Part shown: positions 7,080-14,263 of the stretch, piece after piece | How the letters are laid out: every line of letters begins with the position of its first letter | Numbering within the stretch: position 1 is the stretch's first letter | From: a virus | Virus record (IMG/VR): IMGVR_UViG_3300004154_000361 | Coordinates: 1-26,459 of that record | Length of the DNA stretch: 26,459 nt | Strand: one strand, 5' to 3' | Position numbers and translations under genes: made by a program | Notes under the pieces: model-generated | Database searches by the model: none | What the model was told of the DNA's origin: nothing | Seen by the model: the letters and a program-made list of their open reading frames with translations, nothing else

Positions 7080-9158
7080 TTAAATTGTTAATCTTAGATT
7101 TGTACTATTTATTACGATTGGTGTAATATCAGCATCATCTACACGTCCAACAACAATTCTAAGGTATTTGGTATTAGCTGGAGTTGTTATTGTTCCTGTT
7201 GTTGTTCTCCATACTGCATCACCTGTAGTAAGAACAAAAGAAGAATTATAAAATCTTAATGTTACCTTATAATTTACAAAATCCATATTATAGATGTATG
7301 TCGCATCAGATGTCAGGGGTATAAATATGCTTCTTATTCTATTTGTTGCAGCTTCTTCTGCTCCACCTGTTGATAATCTCCCTTGTTTCCAATCGGATTG
7401 TAGTAGTGATATCACATTAACTGCATTAGCTGTCGAAGTAATTACAAATGTTAATGTGTTTGATGTTAAGCTACCATCTGTAACAACAATGCTTAATGTA
7501 TGTTTTCCAGCGGTTAGAGTTCCAACACTCCAAGTATTGCTACCTTTTAATATCGTTGCACTAGTTGATACACCGTCTATTGTATAAGTAGCAGTAAGAT
7601 TACCATATCCACTATATCCAGCATTATAAGCAATACTAATAGATTCCGTTGTTTTTACAATAGTTTTCTCATATAAAGTGGTTAAGTTTAGTGTTAAATC
7701 TTTGCTTTCCACAACTTTCAGTGCTAGATTACCCATTTTATTATTTAGGGTATTTCTAAACACTTTGTTATAGTTGGGCAAATCAAAACCACATATAATC
7801 CTATCATCTACAGATTGATGCCAATTTGTTGCTTCACACCTAAAACCTATATTTCCTGCTGTGGTAGGGTTTATTGTGCTTATAGTATGTATGGAGTTTG
7901 TATCAAAACTCCAAAAGTATACTTTCATAGGAGTTAATGATGGTAAATCATATCTATCCAAAAACAAAATGCCGTTAGGTCTTTCTAAATAACAACTCAC
8001 ATACGTAGCCTGTAATTCAGCTACATTAGGAAATTTATATAGCGTTTTTATATTTACAAAGTCATAAGCCGATGAGTCATTTCGACCCACTTCAAACAGG
8101 TAATGTAAATCTGTTTTACCACTATCTGTTGCCCAATATGCTTTCTTTTCTGTAAATGCAAAATTTAAAAGTCTGCAATAGGTTTCAGAAGGTCCGAGTA
8201 CTGTACTCCAAGTGACAGCATTGTCAACAGATTCATATATTGTTGCTGCTGTTGAATCGTCTCCAGTTGTAGCATATATTCTTGAAGTCCAAGGGTCTCT
8301 TTGTACATGGTGACAATGTTTGAATCCTACATCATTACTACCAGACAAGGTAAATTCTTTTACTTTCACCCAATTTGACACTGTTGTAAATGGTTTTGAT
8401 ACTTTCCATATATAACATTTTTCATGGCATGGGCGAGTGTATTCTGCAAATACAAAATAATCACCACAGTCGCATATGCCAGCATTTTGTAACCAAGATG
8501 TAGGCTTTATATTTGTAGTAAAGTCAATTGCTACAGGATTGGCATAATCTCCAGCAGGATATATAATTGGGTTCTGCCTTGCGTTAGCATTAACAGGTAA
8601 AGTTTCGCTTACCATATAACCCTTGAATACTGCCACTATATCACCAGCATCTGTTACATGTAAAGAGTAATCAGACGGAGGTCTGTTGCCTTCATACGTA
8701 AGAGTTTCATCCCAGTCTGCTATTTTGACCACATTATCAGGTGTTCCAGAAGCATATAATAATTCGTAATCTGAATTGTAGTATAGCCATCCTATTGGGG
8801 TAGGCTGAACATTTAAAGCTGAACTCATTTTAACCGCACATAATGTGGGATATTTTTCCGAGCTAGATGTAATTGTTAATACTGTTTTATCTGGTATACC
8901 TGAAAACTCTAACTTGTAACTTTTAGTTTGTGCCAAGTTCGCATTATCAGCCTGAATGGACTCAAAATTAGATGCATTCTGTTTTGACATCTGATATGCC
9001 TTTTCGCCTAAATCCTCTTTTCTAACATTCTTTACACTAGTACCTTTTTCTTGTGCAATCAACTGAATATCATAATTCTTGTATGAGCAATTTTCAACAT
9101 GAGCAGTATAACTTGCACCAGAGTTATATTCATTATTACAATATGGGCATTTTGCCAT
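7080..9158 (-). CDS. large zinc-finger-tagged beta-propeller protein (probable capsid fibre/decoration)
   Basis: The 692-residue product starts MAKCPYCNNEY, a C4-X2-C7-X12-H20-X3-C24 zinc finger like that of the upstream gene. A short helical linker (residues 30-75) follows, then about 400 residues of propeller-like strands. These include an Asp-box-like SVDNAVTW at 310-317 and a His/Cys patch (FKHCHHVQRDPW) near 279. An Ig-like domain lies near 485-580 and a jelly-roll-like C-terminus at 585-692. The ATG follows AGGTGATTAAGT. It lies among head genes behind the coat gene, not with the tail fibres, so a virion-surface glycan-binding or glycan-cleaving head fibre is inferred. No sialidase catalytic set could be assigned. 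Confidence 0.65.
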   Translation of the reverse strand: MAKCPYCNNEYNSGASYTAHVENCSYKNYDIQLIAQEKGTSVKNVRKEDLGEKAYQMSKQNASNFESIQADNANLAQTKSYKLEFSGIPDKTVLTITSSSEKYPTLCAVKMSSALNVQPTPIGWLYYNSDYELLYASGTPDNVVKIADWDETLTYEGNRPPSDYSLHVTDAGDIVAVFKGYMVSETLPVNANARQNPIIYPAGDYANPVAIDFTTNIKPTSWLQNAGICDCGDYFVFAEYTRPCHEKCYIWKVSKPFTTVSNWVKVKEFTLSGSNDVGFKHCHHVQRDPWTSRIYATTGDDSTAATIYESVDNAVTWSTVLGPSETYCRLLNFAFTEKKAYWATDSGKTDLHYLFEVGRNDSSAYDFVNIKTLYKFPNVAELQATYVSCYLERPNGILFLDRYDLPSLTPMKVYFWSFDTNSIHTISTINPTTAGNIGFRCEATNWHQSVDDRIICGFDLPNYNKVFRNTLNNKMGNLALKVVESKDLTLNLTTLYEKTIVKTTESISIAYNAGYSGYGNLTATYTIDGVSTSATILKGSNTWSVGTLTAGKHTLSIVVTDGSLTSNTLTFVITSTANAVNVISLLQSDWKQGRLSTGGAEEAATNRIRSIFIPLTSDATYIYNMDFVNYKVTLRFYNSSFVLTTGDAVWRTTTGTITTPANTKYLRIVVGRVDDADITPIVINSTNLRLTI

Positions 9159-9160
9159 AC

Positions 9161-9448
9161 TTAATCACCTGTTTCTTTTTGTTCATGGTTATCTTCATCT
9201 GGATCAGGAATAGCTTCAGATAACTTTGATATAATCTCAGCTTTTATCAAACCATCAACATTGATGTTTTTCTCTTTTGCAATCTTCTTTAATTCATCAA
9301 CCTTAAGGTTCTTTAAATCAACATTATCATCTGATTTTTTCATTTCTTCTTCAGGAAGAGGATTATCTTTAAATCCACAATTACTAATGTGTGCCTGAAA
9401 TGATTCACTTGAAAAATATTCATTGTGACAATATGGACATTTAGACAT
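9161..9448 (-). CDS. small zinc-finger plus SAP/Rho-N-like head protein
   Basis: A start at 9457 would sit directly on the ribosome binding site, whereas the ATG at 9448 lies 9 nt beyond AAAGG and gives MSKCPYC, parallel to the next gene's MAKCPYC. The 95 residues carry a C-X2-C-X12-H-X3-C finger (residues 4-24), an acidic linker, and LKNLKVDELKKIAKEKNINV near 45-64. That last stretch resembles the Rho N-terminal/SAP-HeH helical motif common in phage proteins encoded beside the coat gene. The acidic tail (PDPDEDNHEQKETGD) is probably disordered. It ends 2 nt before the propeller gene. A capsid-associated role is inferred from position; there is no known function. Confidence 0.7.
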   Translation of the reverse strand: MSKCPYCHNEYFSSESFQAHISNCGFKDNPLPEEEMKKSDDNVDLKNLKVDELKKIAKEKNINVDGLIKAEIISKLSEAIPDPDEDNHEQKETGD

Positions 9449-9467
9449 ATAATTCATCCTTTCTTAT

Positions 9468-9498
9468 AGGGAATTGACCTGTAAAAGTACAATTCCCT
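9468..9498 (-). promoter_or_regulatory. stem-loop after the coat gene
   Basis: AGGGAATTG and CAATTCCCT form a perfect 9-bp stem around a 13-nt loop, 14 nt after the coat stop. On the minus strand no U-run follows, so it is more likely an mRNA stabiliser or partial terminator that sets coat stoichiometry than a full stop. Read on the plus strand it is followed by TTTGTTTTT. Confidence 0.55.
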
Positions 9499-9512
9499 TT
9501 GTTTTTCAGCCA

Positions 9513-10649
9513 TTAACCTATGAGCCTTGCTGCCAAATCACGATCTAATGTTTTAACACCACATATCATATCTATGGATATGAGGTCTTTCTTATATGTG
9601 CTGTTGTAGTCGTATATAACTCTAAGTCCAAATCCATTAAAGTTTACAATTGCTTTTTGCTCTGAACTCAATCCCATTGGTAATGCCAAAGGTCTGGTTA
9701 CAAGTGCAAATGCATTTCTGTGGAATGCCATGTTAGCCATATGGCTTCCTACAACTGTAATAACTTTATTGTCAGGGAAACCTCCTGTTGGTACAGCAGG
9801 ATAGAATTTAACTGTTATTTCACCAGCAGCAACCGTTGAATCTTCTGTTACAACATAACTTCCAACAACATCTGCAACAGTAAATATATCACCTTTTTTA
9901 AGTGTTCCAGCAATGTTAGTTCCATCAAATACAGCTGTAGTAGCTCCAGCAGCAGTTGCACCTTTTACAGCAATACCAGGAGCATCTGCTGCAAGAGTAC
10001 CCTTTGTATGTTTCTTAATGTTCTGGTCCATATAGAAGTCAAAACCAAATTTTCTTCCTAATGAACCTTCACGAAGAGCCGATCCGTCATCTCCTGTTTT
10101 TGCCGCCTCATGAAATGTTGATAGTTGTGAGAATTTATCATCTGCAGCTGAGTCAACAATACATCTTCTTAGAGCATATGGCACTTTGTTATCATTTAAT
10201 TTTTTTCTAACTCCTGTTATATCTGCAATTCCTGATGGAGTTGTTCCTGCAGTACCATAATAATGAGGTATGTCTATATATAGCCCAGTAAGATAATCAT
10301 CAATTTTCTGTGCAAAAGAGCTCATAGCAGGAATTAAGAATTGCTCTGAAAAGTTATCAATACTCAATGATAGATTTTCAGATGTTGCTTCAAATGAAAC
10401 ATCTAATAATTTATCCAGTGTCAACTGAACTTCGCCTTCAGTTGCATCTTGTATTTCAATACCATTAATTCTATTGAATTCTTTCGCTTCAAAGTTTGCT
10501 GGCTTTCTAATTTTTATAGATGTTCCAACACCTGATACAAATTCCTCAGCATAATCTCTGTGTACAAGATTTGCCATAACTGCATTATTACTTAATAGCA
10601 TCATAGCTTCATTAGCTATAATGCTTGGTGTTAAAAGAGTATTTGCCAT
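9513..10649 (-). CDS. major capsid protein (HK97 fold, P22-like inserted module)
   Basis: The 378-residue product starts MANTLLTPSIIANEAMMLL and contains FVSGVGTSIKIRKP, LDVSFEATSENLSLSIDNF and SSFAQKIDDYL, typical of the P22 gp5-like coat family. Residues 228-294 are a small beta module (VKGATAAGATTAVFDGTN, AGTLKKGDIFTV) of the kind found in P22-type coat proteins, where an inserted domain helps subunit folding. The C-terminus (NFNGFGLRVIYDYNSTYK) fits the capsid P-domain. The ATG follows ACGGAGGTAATATAAA. It lies directly behind the scaffold gene in normal order. No maturation protease is seen, so scaffold release is presumably not by a phage protease encoded here. Confidence 0.92.
   Translation of the reverse strand: MANTLLTPSIIANEAMMLLSNNAVMANLVHRDYAEEFVSGVGTSIKIRKPANFEAKEFNRINGIEIQDATEGEVQLTLDKLLDVSFEATSENLSLSIDNFSEQFLIPAMSSFAQKIDDYLTGLYIDIPHYYGTAGTTPSGIADITGVRKKLNDNKVPYALRRCIVDSAADDKFSQLSTFHEAAKTGDDGSALREGSLGRKFGFDFYMDQNIKKHTKGTLAADAPGIAVKGATAAGATTAVFDGTNIAGTLKKGDIFTVADVVGSYVVTEDSTVAAGEITVKFYPAVPTGGFPDNKVITVVGSHMANMAFHRNAFALVTRPLALPMGLSSEQKAIVNFNGFGLRVIYDYNSTYKKDLISIDMICGVKTLDRDLAARLIG
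9768..9968 (-). repeat. shared beta module, copy in coat gene
   Basis: This stretch codes for residues 228-294 of the coat protein and matches 5632-5832 in the tail tube gene. About 48 of 67 residues are identical by eye with no gaps, and the DNA can also be aligned. Confidence 0.85.
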
Positions 10650-10668
10650 TTTATATTACCTCCGTTTA

Positions 10669-11250
10669 TTATTTGCCTTTCCTTGCTTTTATGTATTCAT
10701 CAATTGATAGCTTCCCAAGATCACCTTTAGCATGATCTTCATTTCCCTTTTGTGGGTCTCTGCCACCCTCTTTGAATTTTCCTTCAACCGCTGCCTTCAA
10801 TGAATTCTCCCACACAGATTCAAGCTTTTTAAGGTTCTCATTAGTACTATTTTCATCTTCACCAAGAAAATAGTCTGCTAAATCAAGTGGGATATTCTTG
10901 GTTGTCAAGTGAGATATAGCTTTGTTTTTAAGCTCGGCTCTTACCCTTATTTTTTTCTCATTTTCAAACTCAGCAGCAAGCTTTTTTAATGCTTTTTGAT
11001 CTTCAGTTTCTGCTGGGTATCTCTTTGTGATTTCATCCTCAATAAGTTTTGGCATGTTTTCTTTTTGCCAAGATTCAAGCGACTTTTTGAAATGAACATC
11101 ATTGTGAGATGATAGTATTTTTTTACCTTCATCATGTGAATTCAAAAAATTCGTTACCCTATCAGGAGTAAAAAACCCACCAATAAGGCTTTTTACTTCA
11201 TCACTATCCTTATTGCTTTCTAAAAAGCTTTTAATTTCTTCGCTATTCAT
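10669..11250 (-). CDS. capsid scaffolding protein (minor structural gp20-like)
   Basis: This 193-residue protein is highly charged and nearly all helical, with no Cys. It has SWQKENMPKLIEDEITKRYPAE in the middle, then a coiled-coil Lys/Glu-rich stretch (QKALKKLAAEFENEKKIRVR), and a basic C-terminus ending DEYIKARKGK that probably binds coat. These are the features of gp20-type scaffolds of Firmicute siphophages. AGGAG stands 10 nt before the ATG. It is directly upstream of the coat gene (19 nt gap), as scaffolds nearly always are. It nucleates the procapsid and leaves before packaging. Confidence 0.85.
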   Translation of the reverse strand: MNSEEIKSFLESNKDSDEVKSLIGGFFTPDRVTNFLNSHDEGKKILSSHNDVHFKKSLESWQKENMPKLIEDEITKRYPAETEDQKALKKLAAEFENEKKIRVRAELKNKAISHLTTKNIPLDLADYFLGEDENSTNENLKKLESVWENSLKAAVEGKFKEGGRDPQKGNEDHAKGDLGKLSIDEYIKARKGK

Positions 11251-11281
11251 GCTTCATCAATCTCCTTTTATGCATAATTAA

Positions 11282-11308
11282 AGACCTTTTAACGACATAT
11301 CAAGGTCT
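11282..11308 (-). promoter_or_regulatory. stem-loop between minor head and scaffold genes
   Basis: AGACCTT and AAGGTCT form a 7-bp stem around 13 nt, followed on the coding strand by TTAATTAT. A second tiny palindrome, CAGGCATTGCCTG, lies at 11316-11328. The 100-nt gap holds no gene. It may be an attenuator or RNA processing site; the weak U-run argues against a strong terminator. Confidence 0.4.
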
Positions 11309-11350
11309 ATTTAAACAGGCATTGCCTGGAACATAGATTTATAGTTGCAA

Positions 11351-12268
11351 CTAGTAATCAATCTTTTTTTCTGCCATCCATGATGTATAATCCTTGTAAG
11401 CAATTATTCCATCTTCTCTTGAACGTCTTACTTTTGTTTCATATCCTGCAATCTCTGCACGAACTGTACATCTACAATTTATGTCTTCAGATGCTACTCC
11501 AAACTGACCAGGAGCCTTAACACTATATCTATTAGTCTTGAACTCTTCATCTAATGCTACCTTCTGACCATCAAGTGCAGCATGTGTTTTTCGCACTGCA
11601 CTATCAAGTGCAGCATCCCAAACCTTAAGCATTTTTACACCCTTGTTTGCTGCATGTTCCATTGATGCCAATCTTCCTTCTTGCTGCACTCTATGTGATT
11701 CTGTCTTTACTACTCTTATTGCTTTTTGTGCATCACATTCTAAAGTAGCTTTAATCCTTTTCGCCATCTTAGGGTATGATTCTCCAAGCACTAACCCTTG
11801 AGTTATCTGCTGCCTTATATTTAAAATTATATTATCTCTGCTTTTTTGCAATCTTTGGTTAAGGGTTAAACCTGAAATAGGATTTTGTATACTTGCTTCA
11901 ATAACAGCTGTATTAATCATTCCATACCCAAGCTTTAATTGAGATTCAACTTCAATTGCAAATGCAGCCCTAAAATATGCTTCCTGATAAACATCTGCAG
12001 ATAATGTTTTTATAAGCTTTTCATTTTTGCCTGTTAGGTTCAGCAGCTCTGCACGAATTTCTTTTTCTAACAGAACAAGACGATTATATTTTGTCATGTC
12101 TGCATATGTTAATGAACCATCAAGACTGTATTTTTCATATATGTAAGATAGGGAAGACCTTAATGATTTTAGGGATTCAGAATATGCTTTTAATAATTCT
12201 TTTTGTACCCCATTGGACATTTGTTCGATGACTTTGTCTGCTTCTAAAAAATTATCATCTATAGACAT
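11351..12268 (-). CDS. phage minor head protein (SPP1 gp7/Mu gpF-like)
   Basis: The 305-residue product is helical up to about residue 180. It then shows the conserved minor-head region: VVKTESHRVQQEGRLASMEHA near 186-206, MLKVWDAALDSAVRKTHAALDGQKV and FGVASEDINCRCTVRAEI near 256-273. The T-E-x-x-R, R-x-x-H-x-x-L-x-G and N-C-R-C motifs are diagnostic of the Mu F/SPP1 gp7 head morphogenesis family. In SPP1 gp7 binds the portal and is carried in the virion in a few copies. GAGGTGATATGA precedes the ATG. It is between portal and scaffold, the usual position. Confidence 0.92.
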   Translation of the reverse strand: MSIDDNFLEADKVIEQMSNGVQKELLKAYSESLKSLRSSLSYIYEKYSLDGSLTYADMTKYNRLVLLEKEIRAELLNLTGKNEKLIKTLSADVYQEAYFRAAFAIEVESQLKLGYGMINTAVIEASIQNPISGLTLNQRLQKSRDNIILNIRQQITQGLVLGESYPKMAKRIKATLECDAQKAIRVVKTESHRVQQEGRLASMEHAANKGVKMLKVWDAALDSAVRKTHAALDGQKVALDEEFKTNRYSVKAPGQFGVASEDINCRCTVRAEIAGYETKVRRSREDGIIAYKDYTSWMAEKKIDY

Positions 12269-12278
12269 TCATATCACC

Positions 12279-12461
12279 TCATCCAGTACGTACACATCTT
12301 TCGTTTTGCCATGCTGCACATTTATCCTGGAGACAGTCCATAAGAGTATATGTTTCGTAATACTGAGCTTTATTTAATTTAAGTATTTCAGTTTCTTCTT
12401 CATACTCATTTGAACTGGTACTCACAGATTGTATTGATAATCGATTATATGGACATTTCAT
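12279..12461 (-). CDS. small Cys-rich protein between portal and minor head genes
   Basis: A GTG at 12470 overlaps the portal stop, but the ATG at 12461 lies 8 nt behind GGAG, so it is preferred (60 residues). It begins MKCPYNRLSIQSV and ends with MDCLQDKCAAWQNERCV, giving four cysteines in a C-X39-C-X4-C-X7-C layout that could bind zinc or a metal cluster. The middle is acidic. Small Cys-rich proteins at this position are common in Firmicute siphophages with SPP1-like portals, but I know of no function. It is tightly packed between its neighbours and surely co-transcribed. Confidence 0.6.
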   Translation of the reverse strand: MKCPYNRLSIQSVSTSSNEYEEETEILKLNKAQYYETYTLMDCLQDKCAAWQNERCVRTG

Positions 12462-12466
12462 ATTAT

Positions 12467-13849
12467 TCACTCCGTTTCATCAAGATTTACAACATCTGAA
12501 TTCTCTTCCTGCATTAGCTGCAACTCATACTCAACATCATCAACAAATGATAATAATGAAAGTCTTGTCCGTTCTGAAATAAGTCCTTTAAGTTGTGTTG
12601 TAGATTCAGCTTCATCAAGCAAGTTCAAAGGAAAATTCCGTTTAAACGTAAAAAAAATGTTTGTGTAATCAATTGCAATTGCTTTTTTGTTCCAAGCTGT
12701 AGCTAGTATTTTGTATTGGCGTCGAAGAGCTGCTGTGAATTTCCTTTCAGCAGTTATACATTTACTTTCAAGCCCAAAAAGTTTAAACTTCATAGCTATT
12801 CCAGTAATATTTCCTCCAAAAGATTCATCATTAAAATTAACTGATTTTGCAAATCTTAATATATTCTCTTCAAGCCGATCCAGATGATGTTCAATTGTTG
12901 TATCATTGAGATTTTTTGTTATAAACTCAATTTTATCATCCTTATCCATTCCAAAAGCTCCAGTTTTTCTTGCCATATCAATTACTTCTTTAGTTGGCTC
13001 AGCACCATAGAAAGCCATATATGATAGTCTGAATTGTTCTAATTCACTGTTAACATCGCTTAATGTATTATCATAAGAATCAACTAATTTAAGTACTTTT
13101 TCAGCATCTCCTTGCATTTCATCATTGTTCTGAAAACATATCAATGGAACAAACTCAAACAAATGGGCTTTTGTTTCTTCTAGAATAAAGTCACCCTTCT
13201 TGTTTTCAATAAAGAACATTATATTTTTGTTATCATACCATTCAACTTTTGTTCTTTTTTCTGTTTTATTATCTTCAGTTATACTTACCTGATAATATCT
13301 CAAAGCATATTGTGGTTCATTTGTTGACCCATCTGAAATAAAAATTGCTTCCCAAGGCTCAATATTTATTACTCTTTCTTTTCCTTCATAATCAATATAC
13401 AGTAGTCTAGCACCATAACCACAAATAGCAGCTCGTTTTGCAGTTTCTGAATCAACATCTTCTATATTGCTTCGAATGTTAAAATCAGATATAACATTAA
13501 GATGACTTTTATATAGTTCTTCCTCAATAATATCTTTATCCTCACTGTCCTTGCCAACTGAATACATATTCCTATCCAAATTATATGCAATTGGCTTGCC
13601 AGCAAAGTATCCAATTTTAGTATCAACTATCTCTGAAAAGAAATCATTGTTAATCTTATTATTTATCTTATTGTCATCTTCAAATTCTCTGGAGAATATA
13701 GGAACACCATCATCAGTTGCCTTATATCTTTTATAGAGATTTTTAATTTCTTCATGTCTTGCTTTATTCTCAGAAAGTAAATCTCTTATAATTTGGCTTG
13801 TTACTACTTCATTAACTTTCAAAAGGTTTACAATACTTGAAATATCCAT
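12467..13849 (-). CDS. portal protein (SPP1 gp6-like)
   Basis: The 460-residue product starts with a helical N-terminus (LKVNEVVTSQIIRDLLSENK, then RHEEIKNLYKRY). It next shows the SPP1 gp6-family region VDTKIGYFAGKPIAYNLDR near 86-104 and ICGYGARLLYIDYEGKERV near 151-169. Late parts include FNDESFGGNITGIAMKFKLFGLE near 340-362, which matches the conserved G-x-A-L/M-K-x-x-x-x-x-L-E segment of this family. The acidic C-terminus is probably disordered. The portal dodecamer is the packaging channel and head-tail joining point. GGAGGTGTAAA precedes the ATG. Its length is normal and its neighbours (terminase upstream, gp7-like downstream) are standard. Confidence 0.94.
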   Translation of the reverse strand: MDISSIVNLLKVNEVVTSQIIRDLLSENKARHEEIKNLYKRYKATDDGVPIFSREFEDDNKINNKINNDFFSEIVDTKIGYFAGKPIAYNLDRNMYSVGKDSEDKDIIEEELYKSHLNVISDFNIRSNIEDVDSETAKRAAICGYGARLLYIDYEGKERVINIEPWEAIFISDGSTNEPQYALRYYQVSITEDNKTEKRTKVEWYDNKNIMFFIENKKGDFILEETKAHLFEFVPLICFQNNDEMQGDAEKVLKLVDSYDNTLSDVNSELEQFRLSYMAFYGAEPTKEVIDMARKTGAFGMDKDDKIEFITKNLNDTTIEHHLDRLEENILRFAKSVNFNDESFGGNITGIAMKFKLFGLESKCITAERKFTAALRRQYKILATAWNKKAIAIDYTNIFFTFKRNFPLNLLDEAESTTQLKGLISERTRLSLLSFVDDVEYELQLMQEENSDVVNLDETE

Positions 13850-13888
13850 TTTACACCTCCAGCTTTTGCTTAAGTATTTTTTGATTTA

Positions 13889-13917
13889 TTGTTTTTGTTT
13901 CTCCCTCATGGTAAAAT
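13889..13917 (+). promoter_or_regulatory. sigma-A-type promoter for the rightward moron gene
   Basis: TTGTTT (13889-13894), a 17-bp spacer and TAAAAT (13912-13917) preceded by TGG give a good extended -10 promoter. It points right, against the late operon, and its start site would lie near 13924, just ahead of GGGAGGTGATATA and the ATG at 13940. Confidence 0.75.
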
Positions 13918-13939
13918 TTTGTCGAAGGGAGGTGATATA

Positions 13940-14140
13940 ATGTTAAGTAATGAGAAACGTGCTCACGATTTAGCAATAGTTATGCTCAATACTGTTATGA
14001 AAGCCAAAATTAGCGAGAAAGTAAATTCCAATCCTAGTTCAACAAACATTGAAGTACCCTTTGACTATTATGCTGAATATAAAAACCTTTACCAAGTGGC
14101 ATTAGAAGCATTTAATCATGATTTTCCATTAGATAAGTAG
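13940..14140 (+). CDS. small conserved-looking moron protein, opposite to the late operon
   Basis: The frame is open from 13889, but the ATG at 13940 follows the excellent site GGGAGGTGATATA and a consensus promoter just upstream, so the protein is 66 residues. It begins MLSNEKRAHDLAIVML, has a polar middle and ends with YKNLYQVALEAFNHDF, mostly helical. Similar short 'NEKRAHDLAI' proteins occur singly in Firmicute phages, as far as I recall, without known function. It is one of only three genes on this strand, with its own promoter, so it can be expressed from the silent prophage. Its last 29 nt lie antisense to the end of the next gene. The inferred role is a lysogenic moron. Confidence 0.75.
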   Translation: MLSNEKRAHDLAIVMLNTVMKAKISEKVNSNPSSTNIEVPFDYYAEYKNLYQVALEAFNHDFPLDK

Positions 14141-14252
14141 CAATAGTCTGACCATCAAATTGTAGTATTACTTTCTGTGGTGGTTCTTTAAGTTGCCGCT
14201 TGAGTTCTGCCACATCTTTTTTTAATTGTTTAACACTTTTCTTTAAATCCAT
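14112..14252 (-). CDS. small coiled-coil phage protein downstream of terminase
   Basis: The ATG at 14252 lies behind AAGGAGGAAACTT, a strong site. The 46-residue product starts with a short Lys-rich coiled coil (MDLKKSVKQLKKDVAELKRQ), then EPPQKVILQFDGQTIATYL, and stops at 14112. It lies 11 nt after the terminase stop and ahead of the portal in the late operon. Short coiled-coil proteins with an 'FDGQTIA' tail occur at this position in related phages, to my recollection, but no function is known. Its 3' end overlaps the rightward gene by 29 nt, tail to tail. Confidence 0.7.
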   Translation of the reverse strand: MDLKKSVKQLKKDVAELKRQLKEPPQKVILQFDGQTIATYLMENHD

Positions 14253-14263
14253 AAGTTTCCTCC

